From Collinsella aerofaciens (lineage in GTDB: Bacteria; Actinomycetota; Coriobacteriia; Coriobacteriales; Coriobacteriaceae): a stretch of 64,000 nucleotides of DNA. Positions 51,374-59,665 of the stretch are shown one piece after another. How positions within the stretch are numbered: the first letter of the stretch is position 1; each line of letters opens with the position of its first letter. The position numbers and the translations under genes were made by a program. The notes beneath the pieces were generated by a model, which saw only the letters and a list, made by a program, of their open reading frames with translations, ran no database searches and was not told the origin of the DNA. The DNA is taken from NCBI RefSeq assembly GCF_002736145.1, contig NZ_CP024160.1, positions 1,612,001-1,676,000 of the forward strand, in the 5' to 3' direction.

Positions 51374-51596
51374 ATGTCGCTCCTTACATACACAGTTGCA
51401 AACTCGCGAACCCGCACGCGAGGACCGAGGCCGACCGCGTCGCAACGTCGCACGTCCGGAGCGTAGAGCCGGACGGGACACGCGAACGGCATCAAAGCCG
51501 ATGGCACGTCGATTCGCATGCACGAGATTGTACTCCCCGTACGCGTCTGATAAAACGCTTTTCTTTAACTAAGTAAAGTATTTTCATTTGACCGAA

Positions 51597-51634
51597 GCAA
51601 AAAGGCCCGCCACCGTAAGCGGTGACGGGCCTCA
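51597..51634 (-). terminator. Terminator of the DedA-family gene
   Basis: AGGCCCGTCACCGC and GGTGGCGGGCCT pair around TTAC on the minus strand, followed by TTTTGC, 28 bases after the dedA-like stop. Confidence 0.85.
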
Positions 51635-51661
51635 ATGGCACGGTTTGCGCGCTGGCTCGAG

Positions 51662-52309
51662 CTACGCGTTCTTTTTGCCCAGCTTTGCCTTAACCAGACC
51701 GACCACGGTCGGGATGATCGACACGGCGACGATGCCGATAATCAGCAGCTCAAAGTGGTCCTGCACAAAGGGAATGCCGCCAAAGAAGTAGCCCAGCAGC
51801 GTAAAGAGCGTTGACCAGGTAATGCCGCCCAGCACGTTAAAGATGACAAAGTTGCGCCAGTGCATGCCGCCCATACCGGCAATAAAAGGCACAAAGGTGC
51901 GGATAAACGGGAAGAAGCGGCCCAGGAAGATGGCCAGGTGACCCCACTTGTCCAGGAAGTCCTCGGACTTTTTGATACGCTCGGGCGTCATGGCCTTGAC
52001 CTTGCCCGAGGCAATGATCTTTTTGCCAAAGAAGTGACCGATCATAAAGTTGCACTGATCGCCCAAGATGGCAGCGGCCCATGCAACGGCCAGCAAAGCC
52101 ACGATGTTAAAGCCACCGTTGTGGGCAAAGAAGCCCGAGGCAAACAGCAGCGAATCGCCGGGAAGGAACGGGAAGAACACCACGCCCGTCTCGATAAAGA
52201 TAATCAGGAACACGCAGCCGTAGGCCATAAGCGGGCCGGCGGCAATCCAGCTAGCAATCGCGGTGCGCGGGTCTTTGAGCAGCTCGGCGATAAAATTAAT
52301 GAAACCCAT
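51662..52309 (-). CDS. DedA family (SNARE-associated) membrane protein
   Basis: 215 residues from ATG 52309 (GAGAGG upstream). It contains FIETGVVFFPFLPGDSLLFA near 40-60 and GRFFPFIRTFVPFIAGMGGM near 125-145, the paired re-entrant motifs of DedA proteins, with the conserved F-x-R-x-x-P/R pattern, and four to five membrane helices. DedA proteins act in lipid-carrier flipping and membrane homeostasis. The C-terminus KAKLGKKNA is basic. It is divergent from cysE across about 220 bases and stands alone in its transcript. Confidence 0.93.
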   Translation of the reverse strand: MGFINFIAELLKDPRTAIASWIAAGPLMAYGCVFLIIFIETGVVFFPFLPGDSLLFASGFFAHNGGFNIVALLAVAWAAAILGDQCNFMIGHFFGKKIIASGKVKAMTPERIKKSEDFLDKWGHLAIFLGRFFPFIRTFVPFIAGMGGMHWRNFVIFNVLGGITWSTLFTLLGYFFGGIPFVQDHFELLIIGIVAVSIIPTVVGLVKAKLGKKNA

Positions 52310-52532
52310 GAAGTAAAACCTCTCAGTTGTGGGCGCGGACACGTCCAAGTTGACCAGTATACGGTCGCAGCGCCCCCTCGTGCGCAACCCCACAAAAGCA
52401 TGACTCCATTACCAGCAAGTTTGCATAACTGACACCTGTTGCGCAATGCCGCCAAGATTGTTCTTCCTAATCCCTAGCGAATCGCTATACTTTATTGAAT
52501 CGCATTGCCTTGGCGCTAAGGGAGGGCGGCCG

Positions 52533-53237
52533 GTGAGCTTTATCAATACCATTCGCGAGGACATCAAGACCGTCCAGGCGCAGGACCCCGCCGCGCAAAA
52601 CGGCCTGGTCATTTTCCTTTCTTATCCCGGCCTGCACGCCAAGTGGAACCACGTACCCGAGCACTGGCTCTGGGAGCACGGTCATCGCTCGCTCGCCCGT
52701 GTGCTCTCGCAAATCACTCGCCATATCACCGGCGTCGAGATTCATCCCGCTGCAAAGATCGGCAAGCACTTCTTTATCGACCACGCCATGGGCGTCGTCA
52801 TCGGCGAGACCACCATCGTGGGCGACAACTGCGTGCTCTACCAGGGCGTCACGCTCGGCGGTACCGGCAACGAGACCGGCAAGCGCCACCCCACCCTGGG
52901 CAACAACGTCACCGTGGGCACGGGCGCCAAGGTGCTCGGCAACATTCGCATCGGCAACAACGTCAAGATCGGCGGCAACTCGGTCGTCGTTAAAGACGTG
53001 CCCGACAACTGCACCGTCGTGGGCGTGCCGGGACGCATCATCAAGCGCAACGGCTGCCGCGTGTTCGAAGAAAGCTTCGATGCCAAGCAGCATCGCGAGT
53101 ACATGCCCGATGACGCCGCCGAGCAGAGCGCCCTCAACCGCCAAGGCATCACCGAGAATGCCCGCCGCGTCAAGGAACTCGAGCGAGAGGTGGCCGAGCT
53201 CAAGGCCCTCGTCGCCAAGCTCGTGGACGAGCACTAG
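52533..53237 (+). CDS. cysE: Serine O-acetyltransferase
   Basis: 234 residues from GTG 52533, chosen because GGGAGG lies seven bases before it; the open frame extends 29 codons upstream without a site. [20 protein letters not shown] then [20 protein letters not shown] is the catalytic His-Asp part of the left-handed beta helix, and [20 protein letters not shown] continues the hexapeptides. A C-terminal helix ([20 protein letters not shown]) is a coiled coil, longer than in short EpsC-type enzymes. It makes O-acetylserine for cysteine synthesis. A TATACT box lies at 52486-52491. No cysK is adjacent. Confidence 0.94.
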   Translation: MSFINTIREDIKTVQAQDPAAQNGLVIFLSYPGLHAKWNHVPEHWLWEHGHRSLARVLSQITRHITGVEIHPAAKIGKHFFIDHAMGVVIGETTIVGDNCVLYQGVTLGGTGNETGKRHPTLGNNVTVGTGAKVLGNIRIGNNVKIGGNSVVVKDVPDNCTVVGVPGRIIKRNGCRVFEESFDAKQHREYMPDDAAEQSALNRQGITENARRVKELEREVAELKALVAKLVDEH

Positions 53238-53278
53238 GAACGCGAGCGGCACAAAAACAACATCGACACCGACGCAAA

Positions 53279-53317
53279 AGGCGCGCCAGGGAATCAATCC
53301 CCGGCGCGCCTTGTTTC
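53279..53317 (+). terminator. Terminator of cysE
   Basis: AAGGCGCGCC and GGCGCGCCTT, extended by GGG/CCC, with GTTT after the stem. Confidence 0.85.
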
Positions 53318-53318
53318 C

Positions 53319-53352
53319 AATGTGACATGCGGGACTGTCCCTTTGTCACATT
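53319..53352. repeat. Hairpin with GGGACTGTCCC centre at the ABC gene end
   Basis: AATGTGACA and TGTCACATT close a stem containing GGGAC-T-GTCCC. It overlaps the stop of the minus-strand ABC gene and shares 15 bases with the hairpin at 20649-20679. Confidence 0.75.
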
Positions 53353-55363
53353 ATGCGAACTGACTCAGATAGAGGTCGGCGTAAGCACCCTCGGCAGCCA
53401 GCAGTTCCTTATGCGTGCCTTGCTCGATAATGTTGCCGTGATCCATGACCAGAATCAGGTCGGCGTCCACGATCGTCGACAGACGATGTGCGATCACAAA
53501 GCTCGTGCGCCCATGCATGAGCGCGTCCATGGCACGGCCGATGGCAAGCTCGGTACGCGTGTCCACGCTCGACGTCGCCTCGTCCAAGATGAGAATCGCC
53601 GGGTTGTTGAGCAGCACGCGCGCAATGGTCAGCAGCTGACGCTGGCCCTGGCTGATGCTTTCGGCATCATTGGCCACGCGCGTGTCGTAGCCCTGCGGCA
53701 TGGTGCGCACAAAGAAGTCGACCTGCGCGGCACGGGCAGCCGCCACGATCTCCTCGCGCGTTGCCTCGGGGCAGCCGTAGGCGATGTTCTCGGCAATCGT
53801 GCCGTCGAACAGCCAGGCGTCCTGCAGTACCATGCCAAACTGCTGACGGAGCTCACCGCGGTTCATGCGGCTCGTATCCACACCGTCGAGCGTAATGCGG
53901 CCGCCGTCAATCTCGTAGAAGCGCATGAGCAGGTTGATGAGCGTGGTCTTACCCGCACCCGTGGTTCCCACCACCGCAATCTTCTGACCCGGTTCGGCGG
54001 TAAACGACACGTCGCGCATGAGCGGCTTTTCGGGCGTGTAGCCAAAGCGCACATGCTCAAAAGCGACGCGGCCCTCCACGCGACCCGGCAGATTGGCAGC
54101 CTCGCCCGGCTGCGGATCGGCCTCCATCTCGGGCTCATCGAGCAGGTCGAACACGCGCTCCGCACTCGCCAGCGCGCTCTGCAGCGAGTTGAAAGTGAAC
54201 GACAGCTGCGTCATGGGTTCGGACGCCTCGTAGATAAACTGGAAGAACGCCTGGAACACGCCGACGGTCATATGACCGGCGACCAGCATGCTGCAGCCCA
54301 CGAGCGCAATCACGATCTGCGCCAGGCGACCAATAAAGCGAACCGCGGGTCCGACGGCGTTGATCATAAAGTCGGCCTTGGTGCTCACGCGGGCCAGCTC
54401 GCCCGAGGCCTCGTGCACCTCGGCAGAGCTCTGGTGCTCGCGATTGAATGCGCGAATCACCAAGCGGCCCGAATAGCCCTCCTCGACCGCGCTCGTGATT
54501 TTGGACACCCATTCCTGACGCTCGCCCGTCACATCATGCGTACGGCGCGAAACCACCTTGGTCACCAGCAGCGATACCGCCGTAAAGCCCAAAAAGACCA
54601 ACGTGAGCTTGACGCTATAGACGAACATCATGATGATGGCACCCGTCACGGTACCGATCGATACCAGCAGCTGCAGCAATCCGCGCTGCATACTCTCGGA
54701 CATCTTGTCCAAGTCGTTGGTCGCGCGGCTGACCACTTCGCCGGGGCGATGCGCGTCAAAGTAGGCGAGCGGCAGGCGGCTGAGCTTTTGCGCGATGCGG
54801 TTGCGCAGACGCAAGTTGAGTCGCTCGGCGACGCTCGACATCAAAAAACTCTGCAGCGCATAGAACGATCCGGCGGCCGTCCAGATCAAAAAGTAGACAA
54901 AGATGGTCTTGCCGCATTGGTCCCAGGTGATGCTGAAGGTGGTTCCGCTGGCAAACGCCACCTGTATATGGCCCCACAGCTCGTCGATAACATGAGCGCT
55001 ATATGCCGGCGCGGCGGTGTTAAAGATGACGTAGAACACGATGCTCGCAAACACGATGTAGAAGCGCCAATGGTCGCCGGCGGCCTCGCTCCACAAGCGG
55101 CGCGCCGTCGCCCAGGTATCCCGGGGTTTCTCGTCCTCTTCTTCGTCGTCCACGTCGCGCATACGCTCCGCTTCGGCACGGGCGCGCTCGTCCTCGGCAC
55201 GCTCGTTTTCCTCGTACAGCGCTTGGCGGCGAGCCTCACGCTCGGCCGCGGCCTTGGCAACGTCATCCAGCTCGGTCGACGTGGCAGCCTGCTCGACCGC
55301 TTCGACCGCGTCCACAACGACGGCATCGATAGCGTCGCTGCGCTTCTTGAGCTCCCCGGTCAT
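53351..55363 (-). CDS. ABC exporter half-transporter, canonical-site subunit (third pair)
   Basis: 670 residues from ATG 55363 (GGGAGG eight bases upstream). The first 85 residues are a highly charged, probably helical cytosolic extension (ERAEDERARAEAERMRDVDD) not found in the other pairs. Six membrane helices follow, then Walker A GTTGAGKTT near 462, signature ISQGQRQ near 571 and Walker B AILILDEATSSVD near 594 with catalytic Glu, and H-loop VIAHRLST. It pairs with the gene just upstream, one base away. Confidence 0.93.
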   Translation of the reverse strand: MTGELKKRSDAIDAVVVDAVEAVEQAATSTELDDVAKAAAEREARRQALYEENERAEDERARAEAERMRDVDDEEEDEKPRDTWATARRLWSEAAGDHWRFYIVFASIVFYVIFNTAAPAYSAHVIDELWGHIQVAFASGTTFSITWDQCGKTIFVYFLIWTAAGSFYALQSFLMSSVAERLNLRLRNRIAQKLSRLPLAYFDAHRPGEVVSRATNDLDKMSESMQRGLLQLLVSIGTVTGAIIMMFVYSVKLTLVFLGFTAVSLLVTKVVSRRTHDVTGERQEWVSKITSAVEEGYSGRLVIRAFNREHQSSAEVHEASGELARVSTKADFMINAVGPAVRFIGRLAQIVIALVGCSMLVAGHMTVGVFQAFFQFIYEASEPMTQLSFTFNSLQSALASAERVFDLLDEPEMEADPQPGEAANLPGRVEGRVAFEHVRFGYTPEKPLMRDVSFTAEPGQKIAVVGTTGAGKTTLINLLMRFYEIDGGRITLDGVDTSRMNRGELRQQFGMVLQDAWLFDGTIAENIAYGCPEATREEIVAAARAAQVDFFVRTMPQGYDTRVANDAESISQGQRQLLTIARVLLNNPAILILDEATSSVDTRTELAIGRAMDALMHGRTSFVIAHRLSTIVDADLILVMDHGNIIEQGTHKELLAAEGAYADLYLSQFA

Positions 55364-55364
55364 G

Positions 55365-57089
55365 CTACTCACCTCCCTTCATTTGCGATTCCGCGATGGC
55401 GCGGTATACCTCACAGGTTTCCATAAGTTCGCCATGCGTGCCCAAGCCCACGACCTCGCCATCCTTGAGCACGACAATCTGGTCGGCGTGCAGAATCGTC
55501 GAGATGCGCTGCGCGATGATGAGCACCGCGGCGTCGCGCGTCTCGTCCTGCAGCGCATGGCGCAGGGCCGCATCGGTCTTAAAGTCTAGGGCCGAAAAAC
55601 TGTCGTCGAAGATATACAGGTCGGCACGCTTCATGAGCGCGCGAGCAATGGCCAGGCGCTGGCGCTGACCACCCGAGAAGTTCGTACCGCCCTGGGCAAC
55701 CGGGGTATCGAGCCCCTGCGGCTGATCGAGCACAAAGGTGCTCTGGGCAGCCTGCAGCGCATGAAGCATGTCCGCCTCGGTCGCGTCCTCGTTGCCAAAG
55801 CGCAGATTGCTTGCCACGGTGCCCGAGAACAGCCATGCCTTCTGCGGCACATAGGCGATGCGCCCGCGAATCTCACCTTGCGAAAGCTCGCGCAGATCGA
55901 CGCCGTCCAGGCGAATGACGCCCTTGGTGGCATCGTGAAAGCGCAGCAGAAGCTTTGCCACCGTCGACTTGCCCGAGCCCGTCGAGCCCACAATCGCGGT
56001 CGTCTGACCGCGACGACAGACAAAGCTCAGGTCGCACAGGGTGTCCTCATCGGCATCGTCAAAACGAAACGACATGTGATCGAACTCAGCGACCGCATCC
56101 GCATCGCCCCCGGAGGCAGGCGCTCCGTCACCCAGCGTACGCTCGCCGTCCACGATGCTCGGCTTAATCTCCAGCACCTGCTGTGCGCGGTTCAGGCACG
56201 CGGCAGCACGCGGAAGCGTCAGCACCACCATCTGGGCCATCATCACAAAGAACAGGATCAGAAGCGCGTACTCCAGCACCGCCGAGATGCTCGCGATCTG
56301 CATGGCGTGGGCACCCACGCGGTTGCCGCCCACCCACAGTACCGCCACCTCGGCGATATTCATCAGAAAGAAGGTGGAGCTGTCGAGGCCCACAAACAGA
56401 TGGTTGACTTTTATGGCGTTGGCGGCGTAGTCGCTAAACACCTCGTCCAGGCGCTGTTCCTCACGACGCTCCTTGTTAAACGCACGGATGACGCGCACGC
56501 CCACGATGTTTTCGCGCAGCACCACGTTCATGCGGTCGATAAAGCTCTGCAAGCGCATAAAAATCGGAGCCGCGTTGGCAACCGTAAAGACCGCCGCAAC
56601 CAGCACGATCGCAACCACGACGCCCAGAAGCATGCCCATGGCCGGATCGATGAGCCAGGCGAAGATGATGCCTGCCACCGCCAGGAACGGCACCGGCAGC
56701 ACCAGCTGAATGGTCTGCAGAATCGCCTGCTGAATCACGTTGATGTCGTTGAGCGAGCGCGTGATCATCGAACCCGTGCCAAAGCGCTCAAAGTCACTGG
56801 CAGACAGCTCGAGCGACTTGTCGTAGACGGCATTGCGGATATCGCAGGCCACGTTGGCGGCCAGGCGCGCCGAAAGATAGCAGCCCAACACCGCGCCGCC
56901 GCTGGCCATGCCGGTCGCGATAAGCATGTAGAGACCGTTGCGCAAAATGTAGTCGACATCGCCCGTGGTGATACCGGTGTTGACCATGTTCGCCAACATC
57001 GTGGGTACCAGCAGTGTGCCAACGTTGTCGATTAGCAGCACCAACAACGTCACCGCGACAAGCCTGCGATACGGCTTCATAAACCTCAT
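55365..57089 (-). CDS. ABC exporter half-transporter, degenerate-site subunit (third pair)
   Basis: 574 residues if it starts at ATG 57089, which overlaps the MarR stop as TAATG; a GTG at 57101 is in frame and also possible. Six membrane helices are followed by Walker A GSTGSGKST near 368, FSGGQRQRLAIARAL and Walker B LYIFDDSFSALDFKTD, with Asp replacing the catalytic Glu and Gln replacing His in IIAQRIST. Translational coupling to marR upstream and its active-site partner downstream gives a three-gene operon. Substrate unknown. Confidence 0.92.
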   Translation of the reverse strand: MRFMKPYRRLVAVTLLVLLIDNVGTLLVPTMLANMVNTGITTGDVDYILRNGLYMLIATGMASGGAVLGCYLSARLAANVACDIRNAVYDKSLELSASDFERFGTGSMITRSLNDINVIQQAILQTIQLVLPVPFLAVAGIIFAWLIDPAMGMLLGVVVAIVLVAAVFTVANAAPIFMRLQSFIDRMNVVLRENIVGVRVIRAFNKERREEQRLDEVFSDYAANAIKVNHLFVGLDSSTFFLMNIAEVAVLWVGGNRVGAHAMQIASISAVLEYALLILFFVMMAQMVVLTLPRAAACLNRAQQVLEIKPSIVDGERTLGDGAPASGGDADAVAEFDHMSFRFDDADEDTLCDLSFVCRRGQTTAIVGSTGSGKSTVAKLLLRFHDATKGVIRLDGVDLRELSQGEIRGRIAYVPQKAWLFSGTVASNLRFGNEDATEADMLHALQAAQSTFVLDQPQGLDTPVAQGGTNFSGGQRQRLAIARALMKRADLYIFDDSFSALDFKTDAALRHALQDETRDAAVLIIAQRISTILHADQIVVLKDGEVVGLGTHGELMETCEVYRAIAESQMKGGE

Positions 57090-57589
57090 TAAGAGTCGCA
57101 CGACTCCCCCTCACCTTGATTCTCGGCCTGGCTCTCGGCAGCGATATGCTGCTTAAAGGCATCGCACTCATCGCCGAGCGCATGGGAAAATTTTCCGATC
57201 AAGCGCATGATTTCGCGTTGCTCACACGGCTCAAGCGCGCCAAAGGCTCGCTGCTCGGCCTTGAGTGCCGGCAGCGCATAACGCTCGGCAAACCGCATGC
57301 CCGCTTCGGTCAAACGCACAACCTTGTTCTTACGGCTGCCTTCGGCAAACTCCAACGTTGCAAAGTCCCGCGCCGTCAAGGTTTTAATGGCCGAGTTGAT
57401 GGTCTGCTTGCTGTAGAACCATTCGCTCGTCAGGCGGCTTACGGCAATACTGCCGCCCGCCGTGCTGGTATCGACGAGCATCCAGTAAGCGCAGTCCGAA
57501 AGACCGCAGGCGCGCGAGAACTCCGAATAGATATGGTCGAGTCCATTGAGCAACCGGTCGAAGTCGACCAGCGTAACCGCACTATTCAT
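57089..57589 (-). CDS. MarR family transcriptional regulator of the third ABC pair
   Basis: 166 residues. The winged helix covers SRLTSEWFYSKQTINSAIKT (about 51-70) and LTARDFATLEFAEGSRKNKV with wing VVRLTEAGMRFAERYA. It differs in sequence from the MarR at 2.7 kb, so the two operons respond separately. The acidic C-terminus ends ENQGEGESCDS. The gene has its own strong promoter with direct repeats around it, and ends overlapping the exporter start. Probably an autoregulated repressor. Confidence 0.9.
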   Translation of the reverse strand: MNSAVTLVDFDRLLNGLDHIYSEFSRACGLSDCAYWMLVDTSTAGGSIAVSRLTSEWFYSKQTINSAIKTLTARDFATLEFAEGSRKNKVVRLTEAGMRFAERYALPALKAEQRAFGALEPCEQREIMRLIGKFSHALGDECDAFKQHIAAESQAENQGEGESCDS

Positions 57590-57603
57590 CTATCCCACCA
57601 TTC

Positions 57604-57665
57604 GATTGTCCGATTTTTGACCAATTTTGTATCTCTAGATTAGTCCGAGTTTTGACTATCGTCAA
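57604..57665 (-). promoter_or_regulatory. Promoter and candidate operator of the marR-ABC operon
   Basis: On the minus strand, TTGACG (57660-57665) and TAATCT (57637-57642) are 17 bases apart. A near-identical direct repeat of GTCAAAA-TCGGAC-AATC occurs at 57639-57657, inside the promoter, and at 57604-57622, just before the ribosome site. The repeats are likely regulator sites. Confidence 0.65.
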
Positions 57666-57706
57666 CAGGCTCTCCGCAAATGCTTGCACTTTTATGGCCT
57701 ATCGGC

Positions 57707-57744
57707 ATAAAAAGACCGCCGGCGCGGGGACAGCGCCAGCGGTC
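57707..57744 (-). terminator. Terminator of the 96-residue protein gene
   Basis: GACCGCTGGCGC and GCGCCGGCGGTC pair around TGTCCCC on the minus strand, followed by TTTTTATG. Confidence 0.85.
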
Positions 57745-57770
57745 ACGTGAAAATCGGGTTTTATTGCCCG

Positions 57771-58061
57771 TTAAGCGGCGACGGCCTCATAGACCGTAGC
57801 GCCCGAGAAGCTGTCATGCAGGCTCTTGCCAGCAATCCACGGCAGCTCGACGACCTCGCAGACCGTGTTGACCAGCTCGGAGCAGTCAGTAAAGTGGCCC
57901 TTATCGTTGAGGGCCTCGCAATCCTGAACACGCCAATAGCCATCGGTGTGCGTGATGTAGTACTCGTGATCATCAATCGTCACAAAAGCGCGCGTCTTGG
58001 AACGCAGCAGCTTCAGAAATCCTTCGAAGTCGGTCTCGACGACATCTCCAGCCTGGAACAT
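57771..58061 (-). CDS. Hypothetical 96-residue protein
   Basis: Starts at ATG 58061 with an excellent AGGAGGT site eight bases upstream; an earlier ATG at 58097 is in frame. Sequence MFQAGDVVETDFEGFLKLLR ... DDHEYYITHTDGYWRVQDCE ... ELPWIAGKSLHDSFSGATVY. It is acidic, soluble, has three Cys and no membrane span. I do not recognise the family. It stands alone with its own terminator, indicating a real, expressed gene. The EYYITHTDGYWRV stretch looks like a small beta domain, but no function can be proposed. Confidence 0.75.
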   Translation of the reverse strand: MFQAGDVVETDFEGFLKLLRSKTRAFVTIDDHEYYITHTDGYWRVQDCEALNDKGHFTDCSELVNTVCEVVELPWIAGKSLHDSFSGATVYEAVAA

Positions 58062-58355
58062 GATGTTACCTCCTGGCCCGGCGCCACCACGGCGCATTGA
58101 TAAACGTTGGTACTCCTTTAGTAAAACCTTTATCAGAGGTTATGCGTTCGTCATTTAGGCAAGTGGTAAAAAACCGCAGGGTAGACGGGATAAAACGTTT
58201 AACCATCCCATTTGTTTGTCACATTCTGAAGGCACTTTTATGCAAACCTACTTTCCCAATTGGAATCTATCCTTTTGGCCGGGCAATTGACCGTCTATCG
58301 TTTAAGCCCGACGGGTATGAACGGGGCATCTGCAACGCCACTACAAGGAGACACC

Positions 58356-58877
58356 ATGGAGACTATCGAAGCGCTCATCCACCGCCGCAGCTGCCGCAAA
58401 TACAGCGATCGTCCCGTCGAGGCCGAAAAGCTTGCACGTATTATCGAAGCCGGCCAATATGCACCGAGCGGCATGGGCCGCCAGCCGGTGACGTTTGTCG
58501 CCGTCACCGACCCCGCGACCGTCGAGCGTCTCTCACAGCTCAACGCCCAGGTCATGGGCGGCAGCAGTGACCCCTTCTATGGCGCCAAGACCGTTGTGGT
58601 GGTGCTGGTCGACCGCAGCGTGCCCACGCATCTGGAAGACGGCTCGCTCGCCATGGGCAACTTGCTCAACGCCGCCTATGCACTGGGTGTCGATTCGTGC
58701 TGGATTCACCGCGCGCATGAGGTCTTTGACTCGCCCGAGGGCCTGGAGCTGCTGGCCAGCTGGGGCCTGCCCGCCGACGGCAGCCTGCGCGGTGTCGGTC
58801 ACTGCATCCTGGGCTATGCCGATGACGCGTTACCCGAGCCCAAACCCCGCCGCGACAACGTGGTGTACGTAAAGTAG
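58356..58877 (+). CDS. Nitroreductase family protein (short form)
   Basis: 173 residues from ATG 58356 with AAGGAG five bases upstream. IHRRSCRKYSDRPVE near 7-21 and GQYAPSGMGRQPVTFVAV near 35 form the FMN pocket; GVDSCWIHRAHEVFDSPEG and VGHCILGYADD complete the fold. It is a typical short nitroreductase as found in anaerobes, sometimes paired with ferredoxin domains, which are absent here. The 290-base gap before it has no gene but includes a TTGATAAACGT motif at about 58098-58108. Confidence 0.9.
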   Translation: METIEALIHRRSCRKYSDRPVEAEKLARIIEAGQYAPSGMGRQPVTFVAVTDPATVERLSQLNAQVMGGSSDPFYGAKTVVVVLVDRSVPTHLEDGSLAMGNLLNAAYALGVDSCWIHRAHEVFDSPEGLELLASWGLPADGSLRGVGHCILGYADDALPEPKPRRDNVVYVK

Positions 58878-59005
58878 GAAGGTCCGCCGTTCTACCGAAC
58901 GGCGAACGCTCGCTGTTGGTGACTGACATCGGGTGCGCCACTGGTGACATCTGGCACTTGAGCAGCTAAAAGGCCCAATCCCAAATTTGCTGTCCCGCTC
59001 GCAAC

Positions 59006-59581
59006 TTATCTTGCCGATGGAGTTGTCGTCGTTTCGTTCGTTTGAGTCGTTTCGGCGCCGTCGCCCTGTTCACCCTCGTCCTTTTGAGCGTCGACGATGG
59101 TGGAGGCTGCCGCAACGATACCGCGTTGGGGCGCGACGCCCGTCTGGGTCTGAGCGCCCTCGACAACTTCTGTGCCTGCATGCGCGAGCTCGGGCGATTT
59201 AAACATCGCGTCCAAGTTGGCACCGCCGCCGGCGTAGCCAAGCGCAGCGAGTGCGATGACGATCACTGCAACGACGACCGCGATCGGAACATAACGATGC
59301 CAACCAGCCGGATTGAGTCCGCTGCGACGAGCCGCCCCGCGGCTGATGTAACCGAGCGTTCCGTCGTGCTTGAGCTTTGAGCCCACCACGCGTTTGCGGC
59401 CCCACAACGAGGACTCGGCCTGCATGGCCAAGCGAGCGCTTGCCGAAGGATAGCCGTATTTAGTGCGCTTGAACGAGCCATCAAACCCCGAGGCGTGTTT
59501 GCCCCACGTCACCGATGTCGTGCGTCGGTTGACCGGCGCGGCACTCCGCCTTCTGCGGCTCGGTTTTGTAGTCTCAGCCAT
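59006..59581 (-). CDS. Single-span membrane protein of unknown function
   Basis: 191 residues from ATG 59581. A basic N-terminal half (KPSRRRRSAAPVNRRTTSVT) with WGKHASGFDGSF precedes one membrane helix, YVPIAVVVAVIVIALAALGY (about 96-115), then an acidic, Thr/Gln/Glu-rich tail outside (GEQGDGAETTQTNETTTTPS). I do not recognise a family. The topology (long basic inside, short acidic outside) recalls cell-division or wall-associated single-span proteins, but this is only a resemblance. It follows the regulator gene at 59666 on the same strand by about 85 bases. Confidence 0.7.
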   Translation of the reverse strand: MAETTKPSRRRRSAAPVNRRTTSVTWGKHASGFDGSFKRTKYGYPSASARLAMQAESSLWGRKRVVGSKLKHDGTLGYISRGAARRSGLNPAGWHRYVPIAVVVAVIVIALAALGYAGGGANLDAMFKSPELAHAGTEVVEGAQTQTGVAPQRGIVAAASTIVDAQKDEGEQGDGAETTQTNETTTTPSAR

Positions 59582-59665
59582 ACGCCCCCGCACGCCGTAA
59601 CCAAATCGAAACAATAACGCTTTGGACTGTAGCACACGCGTCGCGCGCGGTCACGGGCGCCTCGC

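Noticed and set aside
51374-51540. T-box leader upstream of ilvE
   Set aside because: A CCGGAC stem exists, but no T-box sequence (TGGNACCGCG) or antiterminator is seen.
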